Of a stretch of DNA of 46,457 nt, positions 38,493 to 46,427 are shown one piece after another. Below the pieces are notes generated by a model, which worked only from the letters and a program-made list of their open reading frames with translations, searched no databases and was not told where the DNA came from. The translations under genes were made by a program, and so were the position numbers. The stretch spans positions 1 through 46,457 of the forward strand of contig CAJTSQ010000017.1 of assembly GCA_910578735.1 (NCBI GenBank), written 5' to 3'. The first letter of the stretch is position 1. Every line of letters starts with the position of its first letter. The stretch comes from an uncultured Oscillospiraceae bacterium (GTDB taxonomy: Bacteria; Bacillota; Clostridia; Oscillospirales; Oscillospiraceae).

Positions 38493-39425
38493 ATGTCTGA
38501 ATATATTTTAAACCTCCTTCCCCTCCATGAGGGGGAGCGCGAGGAATTTGAGGCCATCGCCCCCGATGCCGTCCATGTCTGCGCCCGCAGCAGCACCGTC
38601 ACCCCTGAACAGCTGGCCGCCGCAACGATAATCTTCGGCTGGCCCCGGCCGGAGGTCATGAAAGGGGCCGTCAGCCTCAAATGGTTCCAGACCATGTGGG
38701 CGGGCACCGACGAGTATACGAATATGCTGCCGGAGGGAATCCTGTTCACCTCCTCCAGCGGGTCCAACAGCCGCAGCGTGGCCGAGCACATGCTCACCGG
38801 CCTGATGGCCGTCTGCCGCCGCCTGCCCGCCTACCTGAACAGCCAGCGCTCCCACGTGTGGCAGGATGAGGGGACGATGAAAACCATCCTGGGCGGCACC
38901 GTCCTGGTGGTCGGGGCGGGCAACGTGGGCTCCGCCTTCGCCGGGCTGTGTCAGGGGCTGGGCGCTGAGACCATCGGCCTGAAGCGGACTGTGACCGGCC
39001 CGGTAGAGGGCTTCAGCCAGGTGTGCGCCATGGACGAGCTGGATACCCTGCTGCCCCAGGCTGACGTGGTGGCCCTCACCCTGCCCCACTCCCCCCAGAC
39101 AGCGGGGCTCATGAATGCCGGCCGCATCGCCCGGATGAAGGACGACGCCGTTCTTATCAGCGCCGGACGGGGCTCCGTGCTGGACCAGGACGCCCTGGTG
39201 AAGGCCATGCAGGGCGGCAAGCTGTGGGGCGCCGCCCTGGATGTCACCGACCCGGAGCCCCTGCCCCCCGACAGCCCCCTGTGGGACGTGCCCAACCTGC
39301 TCCTCACCCCCCACGTGGCCGGAGGGATGCGGCTGGAGATCACCCGGAGGAAGTGCGTGGAGATGGCTCAGGAGAACCTGCGCCGGTATCTGGCCGGAGA
39401 AAAGCTGGACAATATCGTGAAATAA
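38493..39425 (+). CDS. D-2-hydroxyacid dehydrogenase (NAD(P)-dependent)
   Basis: 310 residues; ATG 38493 after TTGAAAGGAGCG. The nucleotide-binding site is GTVLVVGAGNVGSAFAGLCQ (GxGxxG), followed by the Arg of SAGRGSVLD, the Glu of DVTDPEPLPPDSPLW and the His of LLTPHVAGG, the Arg/Glu/His triad of the D-isomer dehydrogenase family. It would interconvert a 2-oxoacid and a D-2-hydroxyacid. The N-terminal half is divergent, so the substrate cannot be predicted. Single-gene transcript by its own strong promoter. Confidence 0.9.
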   Translation: MSEYILNLLPLHEGEREEFEAIAPDAVHVCARSSTVTPEQLAAATIIFGWPRPEVMKGAVSLKWFQTMWAGTDEYTNMLPEGILFTSSSGSNSRSVAEHMLTGLMAVCRRLPAYLNSQRSHVWQDEGTMKTILGGTVLVVGAGNVGSAFAGLCQGLGAETIGLKRTVTGPVEGFSQVCAMDELDTLLPQADVVALTLPHSPQTAGLMNAGRIARMKDDAVLISAGRGSVLDQDALVKAMQGGKLWGAALDVTDPEPLPPDSPLWDVPNLLLTPHVAGGMRLEITRRKCVEMAQENLRRYLAGEKLDNIVK

Positions 39426-39458
39426 AACAACAGGTCTGCCGTATCCCAACGGCAGACC

Positions 39459-39665
39459 TTATATTTCATCCGGGATATAGAGCAAAACCTCCTCCACCCT
39501 GCAATCTAAAATCCTGCAAATATCATTTAAGGTCACAGTAGAGATATTCCGCCCCTGTTTTAGGGAATCCAGTGTGCCTTTGCTGAAACTATAATCTTTG
39601 ATGAGGGTATAGGTTGTGATATTTTTCCTCCGCATGGTCTCCCACATAGGGGCATAGGAAATCAC
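39459..39665 (-). CDS. Small XRE-type HTH protein
   Basis: 68 residues from GTG 39665 (AGGGAGGTG 6 nt before; MISYAPMWETMRRKNITTYT). A longer frame to ATG 39704 lacks a good RBS and runs into promoter sequence. The sequence is one Cro/CI-like HTH (LIKDYSFSKGTLDSLKQGRN, then LNDICRILDCRVEEVLLYIP), the compact class related to YozG-like proteins. It is divergent from two overlapping small ORFs, with a perfect palindrome (39722-39735) in the gap that is its natural operator. GC content is lower than that of the neighbours, a hint of acquisition. Confidence 0.82.
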   Translation of the reverse strand: MISYAPMWETMRRKNITTYTLIKDYSFSKGTLDSLKQGRNISTVTLNDICRILDCRVEEVLLYIPDEI

Positions 39666-39721
39666 AAGAAACACCTCCCTGTGATTTCCCATTATATTTT
39701 CCATATAATATCTTGAATATG

Positions 39722-39735
39722 CCCGATATATCGGG
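39722..39735. promoter_or_regulatory. Perfect 14-bp palindrome CCCGATATATCGGG
   Basis: It abuts TATAAT (39736-39741) of a plus-strand promoter and lies 57 nt upstream of the XRE start on the minus strand. Typical operator position for repressing both directions. Confidence 0.65.
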
Positions 39736-39761
39736 TATAATTGAAATTCGAGGTGATGAAT

Positions 39762-39863
39762 ATGGAATTTTCCATTCAGGATGAACTGTATGCCCGTGCT
39801 GTTAGAAGTGGAAGGAGATGCACTGTATATTTTGGAAAAAAATCAGACGATTTTAAACGATGA
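39762..39863 (+). CDS. Small ORF of 33 residues after a strong RBS
   Basis: ATG 39762 lies 5-6 nt after GAGGTGA and downstream of the TATAAT at 39736. The product (MEFSIQDELYARAVRSGRRC, then a FGKKSDDFKR end) is basic and of no known family. It overlaps the 59-residue frame at 39781-39960. Either the two are translationally coupled, or this is the N-terminal part of one gene broken by a frameshift. Confidence 0.35.
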   Translation: MEFSIQDELYARAVRSGRRCTVYFGKKSDDFKR

Positions 39864-39960
39864 TACCCTGGACGATCCCGAATGCTTCGAGCGTATAGAA
39901 TTGATTGTCAAAACTTTTTATGCCAATGGATTGAGTACCAACCGCCATGATTGGGGATAA
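39781..39960 (+). CDS. Small acidic protein of 59 residues (possibly frameshifted)
   Basis: ATG 39781 or 39790; the only RBS nearby (AGG at 39778) is poor. The product is acidic and soluble (VLLEVEGDALYILEKN, then DDTLDDPECFERIELIVKTF), unknown family. Its frame is +1 relative to the ORF at 39762. Divergent small XRE plus this ORF look like a regulator/partner pair, perhaps a toxin-antitoxin-like or phage-derived module. Low confidence in the exact start. Ends just before a strong hairpin. Confidence 0.4.
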   Translation: MNCMPVLLEVEGDALYILEKNQTILNDDTLDDPECFERIELIVKTFYANGLSTNRHDWG

Positions 39961-39964
39961 AACC

Positions 39965-39994
39965 GGCCCCGGCGCAAATGCGCCGGGGCCAAGC
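39965..39994 (-). terminator. Terminator after cdd1
   Basis: GGCCCCGGCGCA pairs with TGCGCCGGGGCC over a short loop; on the minus strand the tail is GGTTTTAT. It also follows the plus-strand small ORF and may work for both. Confidence 0.8.
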
Positions 39995-39997
39995 CTG

Positions 39998-40246
39998 TTA
40001 ATCTTTCCAGTCCCACCAATTAGACTTTCCGGGCGGACAGCTTCCATACTCGGCGTAGTGGACCGCCAGGCGGTAGACGTAGAGCACGCACCGGTCCACC
40101 TGACAGCCCTGGGACAGGCAGTCCCGGCGGTACAGCTCCTCCGGGTCCTGGCCCCGGAGGGATTCCAGGGTGGGACAGCCGATGCGTTCCAAGTGCCTGG
40201 CCATGCTAGGCCCCACCCCGGGGATTTTTTGCAGCTCGGACTTCAT
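39998..40246 (-). CDS. Cdd1-like helix-hairpin-helix protein
   Basis: 82 residues from ATG 40246, overlapping the asnS stop by one base (TGATG), with GGAG before it. The product (MKSELQKIPGVGPSMARHLE, then GQDPEELYRRDCLSQGCQVD and RCVLYVYRLAVHYAE, ending WWDWKD) matches the pathogenicity-locus Cdd1 family, named from C. difficile, in which the HhH motif IPGVG suggests DNA binding. The three conserved Cys are present. Function unknown. Coupling to asnS suggests co-expression. Confidence 0.88.
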   Translation of the reverse strand: MKSELQKIPGVGPSMARHLERIGCPTLESLRGQDPEELYRRDCLSQGCQVDRCVLYVYRLAVHYAEYGSCPPGKSNWWDWKD

Positions 40247-41640
40247 CAGAACTCCGCGTTGCCCACAGTACGGGGGTGGGGCAGGGTGTCCCGGATGTTG
40301 TTGATGCCGGTGAGGTACATCACCATCCGCTCGAAGCCCAGGCCGTAGCCGGCGTGGCGGCAGGAGCCGAAGCGCCGCAGGTCCAGATACCACCAGTAGT
40401 CGTGGGGGTCCAGGCCCAGCTCGCCCATGCGGGCCTCCAGTACCTCATGCCGCTCCTCGCGCTGGGAGCCGCCGATGATCTCCCCGATGCCGGGCACCAG
40501 GCAGTCGGCGGCGGCCACGGTTTTGCCGTCGTCGTTGAGGCGCATGTAAAAGGCCTTGATCTCCTTGGGGTAGTCGGTGACGAACACCGGGCGCTGGAAC
40601 ACCTGCTCGGTGAGGTAGCGCTCGTGCTCGGTCTGGAGGTCGCAGCCCCACTCCACTTTGAAGTCGAATTTGTCGTTGTTCTTTTTAAGGATCTCCACCG
40701 CCTCGGTGTAGCTCACCCGGCCGAAGTCAGAGGAGGCCACATGCTCCAGCCGCTCCTTCAGGCCCTTGTCCACAAAGGAGTTGAAGAAGGCGATCTCGTC
40801 GGGGCATCTTTCCAGCACGGTGGTGATGACATACTTGATCATGGCCTCGGCATTGTCCATATAGTCGCCCAGGTCGGCGAAGGCCATTTCGGGCTCGATC
40901 ATCCAGAACTCGGCGGCGTGGCGCTGGGTGTTGGAGTTCTCCGCCCGGAAGGTGGGGCCGAAGGTGTACACATTGCCGAAGGCCATGGCAAAGTTCTCGG
41001 CGTTGAGCTGGCCGGAGACGGTGAGGCTGGTCTGCTTGCCGAAAAAGTCCTTGGAGTAGTCGATGCCCCCGTCCTCCGTCCGGGGCAGATTGTTCAGGTC
41101 CAGGGTGGTCACCTGGAACATCTCACCCGCCCCCTCGCAGTCGGAGCCGGTGATGAGGGGGGTGTGGACGTAGACAAAGCCCCGGTCCTGGAAGAAGCAG
41201 TGGATGGCGTGGGCGGCCACCGACCGCACCCGGAAGGCGGCGGAGAACAGATGGGTCCGGGGCCGCAGGTGCTGGATGGAGCGCAGGTACTCCACGCTGT
41301 GGCGCTTCTTTTGCAGGGGGTAGTCGGGGGTGGAGGGACCCTCCACGGCGATGGAGGCGGCTTTTATCTCCAGGGGCTGCTTGGCCTCGGGGGTGAGCAC
41401 CACCTGACCGGTGACAATCAGCGCGGCCCCCACGTTCTGGCCGGCGATCTCCTTGTAATTGCTCAGGACGTTGGCGTCCATAACCACCTGCAGATTCTTA
41501 AAGCAGGAGCCGTCGTTGAGCTCAATAAAGCCGAAGCCCTTCATATCCCGGATGGTCCGGGCCCAGCCCATCACGGTGACGGACTGCCCGCCCAGGCACT
41601 CCTGGTCGGCAAAAATAGCGGCAATGGTGGTGCGTTCCAT
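40246..41640 (-). CDS. asnS: Asparaginyl-tRNA synthetase
   Basis: 464 residues from ATG 41640 (GAGAGGATC upstream). The N-terminal OB-fold anticodon-binding domain (about 1-110; SVTVMGWARTIRDMKGFGFI) is followed by the class II catalytic core: motif 1 region HLRPRTHLFSAAFRVRS, motif 2 FGPTFRAENSNTQRHAAEFW, and motif 3 GLGFERMVMYLTGINNIRD. HAAEFWMIEPEM is specific for AsnRS. Its promoter lies at 41705-41733; the leader has a small hairpin but no T-box. The stop overlaps the cdd1 start. Confidence 0.97.
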   Translation of the reverse strand: MERTTIAAIFADQECLGGQSVTVMGWARTIRDMKGFGFIELNDGSCFKNLQVVMDANVLSNYKEIAGQNVGAALIVTGQVVLTPEAKQPLEIKAASIAVEGPSTPDYPLQKKRHSVEYLRSIQHLRPRTHLFSAAFRVRSVAAHAIHCFFQDRGFVYVHTPLITGSDCEGAGEMFQVTTLDLNNLPRTEDGGIDYSKDFFGKQTSLTVSGQLNAENFAMAFGNVYTFGPTFRAENSNTQRHAAEFWMIEPEMAFADLGDYMDNAEAMIKYVITTVLERCPDEIAFFNSFVDKGLKERLEHVASSDFGRVSYTEAVEILKKNNDKFDFKVEWGCDLQTEHERYLTEQVFQRPVFVTDYPKEIKAFYMRLNDDGKTVAAADCLVPGIGEIIGGSQREERHEVLEARMGELGLDPHDYWWYLDLRRFGSCRHAGYGLGFERMVMYLTGINNIRDTLPHPRTVGNAEF

Positions 41641-41676
41641 ATTGATCCTCTCCAAATCGTGCAAAATCATTGGTCC

Positions 41677-41693
41677 GCCTGAAAAATTCAGGC
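41677..41693 (-). other. Small leader hairpin of asnS
   Basis: GCCTGAA/TTCAGGC with a 3-nt loop in the roughly 60-nt leader of asnS. No T-box specifier region or antiterminator is visible. Confidence 0.45.
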
Positions 41694-41704
41694 ATGACTT
41701 ATTT

Positions 41705-41733
41705 ATTATATAGTCTTTTTTTCCACTTGACAA
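41705..41733 (-). promoter_or_regulatory. Promoter of asnS
   Basis: On the minus strand TTGTCA (plus 41728-41733), 17-bp spacer, perfect TATAAT (plus 41705-41710). Confidence 0.8.
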
Positions 41734-41781
41734 GTATTTGCCTTCATGTTTATTTTTAAATTGAAAACTCTGCGGTTAGCT

Positions 41782-41810
41782 TTGACAACCTAATAACGGT
41801 GTGCTATACT
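41782..41810 (+). promoter_or_regulatory. Promoter of the phosphorelay operon
   Basis: Perfect TTGACA (41782-41787), 17-bp spacer, TATACT (41805-41810); leader of about 75 nt. Confidence 0.85.
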
Positions 41811-41891
41811 ATATCTTGAGTGATTGTCTGCTGCCCCGCGAAAGGAACTGTTTCCGGCCAGAGGGGATCTGACCAAAAAGGAGTATACAAT

Positions 41892-44456
41892 ATGCGACAT
41901 AACAAACGGCGCGGCATAATCTCCAGCTGGAGCAGCTGGAGATTCCTCTGGATTTTAGGACTGTTTATCGTGGTAGCGGCAGCCGGCATGATTCTCAGTC
42001 AGCAGCTTTTGCTGGACAACGCCAGAACGATGGGAAAAAATCTGGTCACCAGCTACTCCAACGACGAGAGCAGCCAGCTCAAAGAATATGACCGCATCCT
42101 GACCATGGCCATGTATTATATGGAGGATATGGACCGTCAGGGCGTAACCGAGACTGAATTCGAGTCCTGGCTGGCGGACTATCTTGAAAAGAGTTCTTCC
42201 CTGATCAACGTCCACAACACCAACAGCCTGAACTTATACGGGGTGCTGAACGGACGGGTGATATCCGCCTCCGGCGCTCCAAACGGGAAGTACGATTACC
42301 AGATTCAGGCGTGGTATCAGCAGGCGATGGAGGCAAACGGCGATGTGATTTTTACCAACGCCTATACCAGCCAGGCCAATCAGGGCCAGCAGGTGGTTAC
42401 CATCGCGGTTTCCGCCGCCGGAAGCAGCAACGCGGTGGCCATCGACGTGCCGCTGGACCATTTCCGGGCCAACCACACCATTCAGGATCTGCCGTTAAAT
42501 GCCGCCTACTACGTTTTGGACCGCCAGGGCAGCCTGCTGTATTACAGCGTACCCTTTGAGGCGGTCGAGGAGGACATCCAGGTCTATACCTCGGACCTCT
42601 TCAGCCGGATCAAGCGGGGTGAGCTGGACGGAAAACATAACTCTATCATCGGCATGCAGGGGCTTCAGCGGGGTCTGTACTATCAGCATACAGACAACGG
42701 CTGGCTGTGTATCCTCACGGTCCCCTATGATACCCTGCTTCAGGGCGTACAGGACATTTTGCTGTATTACGGCATAGGGCTGGTCCTGTTTTTGTCCATT
42801 GCGGTGGTGCTGTGGCTGCGGGATCGAAAACTGAACCGGCTGGCCAAGCGGACCGCGGAGACGGTCCAGGTGCTGGGAAACATGTACTACGCCATCTACC
42901 GCATCAATGTGAAAACGGGCGTTTATGAGATGACGAAGGGCTCCAGCATTGCAATCCAGGAGCTGGGCGAGGGGCAGGGCAATTACAGCGATTTGCTGCA
43001 GGTCATTATCTCCAGCCTGGACGAGTGGACAGGGGAGGAGTTCTCCAACAGCTTCTCCCTGGAGAATATCCAAAAGCTGGTGGACCAGCGGGTGCGGGAC
43101 TTCGGCGGCGAGTTCCTCCGTCAGGTGGATGGCACTCAGCGCTGGATCAGCGTGCGCCTACTCACCGACCCGGTGCGCATCCCCAATGAGGTGGTGCTCT
43201 GCTTCCGTGATGTCGAGAAGGAGAAGGAGGAGCAGCAGCAGCAGGTCCACCTGCTCAAGGGCGCGCTGGCTGCGGCAGAGCAGAGTGAAAGGTCTCAAAA
43301 GCAGTTCTTCTCGGTCATGAGCCACGATATGCGCACCCCTTTGAATATCATTATCGGCATGGCAGGACTCGCCCTGCAGGATGACTGCGACCGGGATAAG
43401 ATGGTGGACTACCTGAACAAGATTGGGGCGGCCAGCCAGCAGCTTCTGGCTTTGATTAACGACATCCTGGAGATATCCCGCTTGGAGCAGGGCAATATTT
43501 CCATGGAGATCAAATCCTTCAACCTCCGAACATCTATGGAGACCTGGACTTCCCCCTTCCAGGCCCAGGCCCAGACCAGCGGGAAACAGTTTTCGCTGAC
43601 CATGGATATCAAGGATGAGATGATTAAGGGTGACCCCGCCCGGCTGGGTCAGATTATCAACAACCTGGTGTCCAATGCAATGAAATTTACCAATTCCGGC
43701 GACCAGGTGTCCGTCTCCCTGCGTCAGATGGACGAGGGAAAGCGCAACAACTACCTCTTTGTGGTGACGGATACCGGCGCCGGCATGTCGGAGGAGTTCC
43801 TGCCCAAGCTCTTTGACCCATACGAGCGGGAGGTCCGGTTTGGGGCCAAGGCCATTATGGGAACCGGCCTGGGCATGCCCATCGTCAAGAACCTGGTGAC
43901 CCGTATGGGGGGCCAGATTTCGGTGAGCAGCACCCTGGGGCAGGGAACCACCTTCTCCGTCACACTGCCCTTCGATGTCAGCGACACCCCCGCCTCTCTC
44001 CAGCAGGCGGAGCCCGTAGCGGTTATCCAGCTGGAGGGACGGCATATCCTGCTGGCTGAGGACAACTTCCTGAACATGGAGATTGCCACCGAGCTGCTCC
44101 AGATGCGTGGCGCGGCGGTAACCCCGGCAGAAAACGGCCGGGAAGCGCTGGAGGCCTTCCAAAATGCCCAGTCCCACTTTTTCGACGCAATCCTGATGGA
44201 TATGCAGATGCCCGAGATGGACGGCTGTCAGGCGGCTGAGGCGATCCGGGCCCTGGACCGGCCGGATGCCCGGACGGTCCCCATCATCGCGCTGACGGCC
44301 AACGCATTTGCGGAAGACATCAACCGGACCGCCCAGGCCGGCATGAACGCCCATCTGGCCAAGCCGATCAATATTGAACTGCTGTGTTCTACTTTAATCA
44401 AACTGATGCCCGAGCGGCCCTCCGCCCGGGACGAACAATCAACAGAACAGGAGTGA
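41892..44456 (+). CDS. Hybrid sensor histidine kinase with receiver domain
   Basis: 854 residues; ATG 41892 after AAAAAGGAG. TM1 (about 17-37) and TM2 (about 288-310) bracket a large external sensor region that looks like a dCache domain (WYQQAMEANGDVIFTNAYTS; GVLNGRVISASGAPNG). A PAS-like segment (about 330-450) and a Gln/Glu coiled coil lead to HisKA with His478 (FFSVMSHDMRTPLNIIIGMA), HATPase (DPARLGQIINNLVSNAMKFT; GTGLGMPIVKNLVTRMGGQI) and a C-terminal receiver with Asp770 (DAILMDMQMPEMDG). It would autophosphorylate, pass phosphate to its own receiver, and on to the HPt protein encoded two genes later. The next start is 5 nt after this stop. Confidence 0.93.
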   Translation: MRHNKRRGIISSWSSWRFLWILGLFIVVAAAGMILSQQLLLDNARTMGKNLVTSYSNDESSQLKEYDRILTMAMYYMEDMDRQGVTETEFESWLADYLEKSSSLINVHNTNSLNLYGVLNGRVISASGAPNGKYDYQIQAWYQQAMEANGDVIFTNAYTSQANQGQQVVTIAVSAAGSSNAVAIDVPLDHFRANHTIQDLPLNAAYYVLDRQGSLLYYSVPFEAVEEDIQVYTSDLFSRIKRGELDGKHNSIIGMQGLQRGLYYQHTDNGWLCILTVPYDTLLQGVQDILLYYGIGLVLFLSIAVVLWLRDRKLNRLAKRTAETVQVLGNMYYAIYRINVKTGVYEMTKGSSIAIQELGEGQGNYSDLLQVIISSLDEWTGEEFSNSFSLENIQKLVDQRVRDFGGEFLRQVDGTQRWISVRLLTDPVRIPNEVVLCFRDVEKEKEEQQQQVHLLKGALAAAEQSERSQKQFFSVMSHDMRTPLNIIIGMAGLALQDDCDRDKMVDYLNKIGAASQQLLALINDILEISRLEQGNISMEIKSFNLRTSMETWTSPFQAQAQTSGKQFSLTMDIKDEMIKGDPARLGQIINNLVSNAMKFTNSGDQVSVSLRQMDEGKRNNYLFVVTDTGAGMSEEFLPKLFDPYEREVRFGAKAIMGTGLGMPIVKNLVTRMGGQISVSSTLGQGTTFSVTLPFDVSDTPASLQQAEPVAVIQLEGRHILLAEDNFLNMEIATELLQMRGAAVTPAENGREALEAFQNAQSHFFDAILMDMQMPEMDGCQAAEAIRALDRPDARTVPIIALTANAFAEDINRTAQAGMNAHLAKPINIELLCSTLIKLMPERPSARDEQSTEQE

Positions 44457-44461
44457 ACCCT

Positions 44462-46000
44462 ATGTCCTCAGCCAGTGAACAGCGATATACGATTCTGGTG
44501 GCCGACGACTCAGAGATGAACCGTTCCATCCTCCGTTCCATGCTGGAGGAATCCTACGATATTATCGAGGCGGAAGATGGGCTTCAGGCGATTGCCACTT
44601 TGCAGCAGATGGAGCAGGAGATTTCCCTTGTGCTGCTGGATATCGTAATGCCAAACGTGGATGGCTTCGGTGTCCTGTCCGCGATGAACAAGTACGACTG
44701 GATCGAAAGCGTACCTGTTATCATGATCTCAGCGGAAAACACGTGGGAATTTATTGAGCGGGCCTACGACATGGGTGTCACCGACTACATCAGCCGCCCC
44801 TTTGATATGATGGTGGTACGCCGCCGGGTTATCAACACCTTGATGCTCTACGCCAAGCAGCGCCGGCTGGCCGCCATGGTCAACGAGCAGATCTATCAAA
44901 AGGAAAAGGTCAACAACCTGATGATCTCCATCCTCAGCCATATTGTGGAATTTCGAAATGAGGAGAGCGGCCTGCATGTCCTCCATATCCAGACCATGAC
45001 GGAAATTTTGCTCAAGAGCCTGATGCGCAAGACAGACAAATATAAGCTGGACCGTGAGACCATTAACCTCATCAGCAACGCCTCCACGCTCCACGACGTG
45101 GGCAAGATCGGTATCCCCACCGAGATTCTGAACAAGCCGGGAAAGTTTACCCCCGAAGAATTCGCCATCATGAAGCAGCACGCCCAGATGGGCGCGGAAA
45201 TGATGAAGGGGGTCCCCGCCCAGGATGAGCCGCTGGTGAAATACGCCTATGAGATTTGCCACTGGCATCACGAGCGGTACGACGGGCGCGGCTATCCGGA
45301 CGGGCTGGTTGGGGAGGAGATTCCCATCTCCGCCCAGGTGGTATCCCTGGCCGATGTGTATGACGCGCTGACCAGCGCGCGGGTCTATAAGCCGGCCCAC
45401 TCCCACGAAAAAGCCATGTCTATGATTCTAAACGGCGAGTGCGGCACGTTCCAGCCTCTGCTTCTGGAGTGCCTGGTGGAGAGCAGCGACCTGATTCAGC
45501 AGGAGATGGCGGTGGACACCGTAACCCGGGGCGATCAGCGCATTATGGAGAATACGGCGGCCGAGATGCTCCAGCACGAGGAGCTGACCACTGCGGAACG
45601 CACCCTGCGCAGTTTGGAGCATGAGCGGGTCAAGCACCGTTTCTTTACATCTTTGTGCCAGGAAATTCAGTTTGAATATACACAGACGCCTCCCATGCTG
45701 ACGCTCTCCCCTTGGGGCGCCCGGCGTATGGGCCTGGAGGAGGTCACAGTAGATCCCTACGGAAATGAACAGGTGATAGAGATGCTGGGGAGGGAACAGT
45801 TGTCACGGCTGGCCCAGCTGCTGCGCAGCACCACCCCGGAGCAGCCGGGCCTGGAGTACCGCTGCGAGATGCGCGTTGGGGATGCGGTAATCCCGGTTCA
45901 GCTGATATGTCAGGCCATGTGGTCCTTTGAAGAGCCCCCTCAGTATACGGGTGTCATCGGAAAAGTGATCGAACAAAAAGGAGAGGAGAAAATCCAATGA
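44462..46000 (+). CDS. Response regulator with HD-GYP domain (predicted c-di-GMP phosphodiesterase)
   Basis: 512 residues; ATG 44462 after ACAGGAGTG. Receiver domain 8-125 with Asp60 (SLVLLDIVMPNVDGFGV); the HD-GYP domain (about 165-340) has His211-Asp212 (LHDVGKIGIPTEILNKPGKF), HHE at 269-271 and YDGRGYPDG. These residues coordinate metals and hydrolyse c-di-GMP in characterised members. A C-terminal segment (about 390-505) looks like a PAS fold (HRFFTSLCQEIQFEYTQTPP), an uncommon extra. Output is enzymatic and not DNA binding. Its stop overlaps the start of the HPt gene (ATGA). No GGDEF protein is in the window. Confidence 0.92.
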   Translation: MSSASEQRYTILVADDSEMNRSILRSMLEESYDIIEAEDGLQAIATLQQMEQEISLVLLDIVMPNVDGFGVLSAMNKYDWIESVPVIMISAENTWEFIERAYDMGVTDYISRPFDMMVVRRRVINTLMLYAKQRRLAAMVNEQIYQKEKVNNLMISILSHIVEFRNEESGLHVLHIQTMTEILLKSLMRKTDKYKLDRETINLISNASTLHDVGKIGIPTEILNKPGKFTPEEFAIMKQHAQMGAEMMKGVPAQDEPLVKYAYEICHWHHERYDGRGYPDGLVGEEIPISAQVVSLADVYDALTSARVYKPAHSHEKAMSMILNGECGTFQPLLLECLVESSDLIQQEMAVDTVTRGDQRIMENTAAEMLQHEELTTAERTLRSLEHERVKHRFFTSLCQEIQFEYTQTPPMLTLSPWGARRMGLEEVTVDPYGNEQVIEMLGREQLSRLAQLLRSTTPEQPGLEYRCEMRVGDAVIPVQLICQAMWSFEEPPQYTGVIGKVIEQKGEEKIQ

Positions 46001-46350
46001 CCATCCAGGAATGCTATGCCGCCTTAGACGGCGATTATACGGATGTTCTAAACCGGCTCTACAGTGAAGCTCTGGTAACAAAATTTGTCGGGAAGTTCCT
46101 GTCGGATCAGTCCTTCCAGCTGCTGGAAAGCTCTTTGAAAGCGGGCAGCTATGAGGAGGCTTTCCGGGCAGCCCACACTTTGAAGGGTGTTGCCCAAAAT
46201 CTCAGCTTTACCAAGCTGTATCAGTCCAGCCATGAGATTACCGAGGCGCTGCGGACAAAAAACTACGATTTTGCTGTCCAACTGATGCCCCTGGTTGCGG
46301 AAGATTATGCACGAACTGCCGCCGCAATTCAGGCATTCCAGGCTAAATAG
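45997..46350 (+). CDS. HPt phosphotransfer protein
   Basis: 117 residues; ATG 45997 overlaps the previous stop in ATGA, with AAGGAGAGG upstream. A four-helix bundle with the phospho-accepting His60 in AAHTLKGVAQNLSF, the standard HPt motif. Length and motif fit stand-alone HPt proteins, which relay phosphate between receiver domains. In this operon it would link the hybrid kinase receiver to the HD-GYP regulator. Confidence 0.93.
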   Translation: MTIQECYAALDGDYTDVLNRLYSEALVTKFVGKFLSDQSFQLLESSLKAGSYEEAFRAAHTLKGVAQNLSFTKLYQSSHEITEALRTKNYDFAVQLMPLVAEDYARTAAAIQAFQAK

Positions 46351-46360
46351 AGAACTTCCA

Positions 46361-46388
46361 GGGCCATCCCGCCGGATGGCCCTTTTTT
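46361..46388 (+). terminator. Terminator of the phosphorelay operon
   Basis: GGGCCATCC-CGCC-GGATGGCCC followed by TTTTTT. Confidence 0.95.
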
Positions 46389-46405
46389 GCGCCTGTTCCC
46401 CCCCC

Positions 46406-46427
46406 GTCTACCAAATGTCTACCAAAA
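46406..46427. repeat. Tandem 11-bp direct repeat at the right edge
   Basis: GTCTACCAAAT followed at once by GTCTACCAAAA. Read on the minus strand as two TTTGGTAGAC units; similar short tandem repeats act as integrase arm sites at ends of integrative elements. Nothing more can be seen before the window ends. Confidence 0.4.

Noticed and set aside
40276..41682. 468-codon plus-strand frame opposite asnS
   Set aside because: Shadow of asnS; Gly/Val/His-rich and no RBS.
41641..41733. T-box riboswitch in front of asnS
   Set aside because: The leader is only about 60 nt with one 7-bp hairpin; no specifier loop, T-box sequence or terminator/antiterminator pair.
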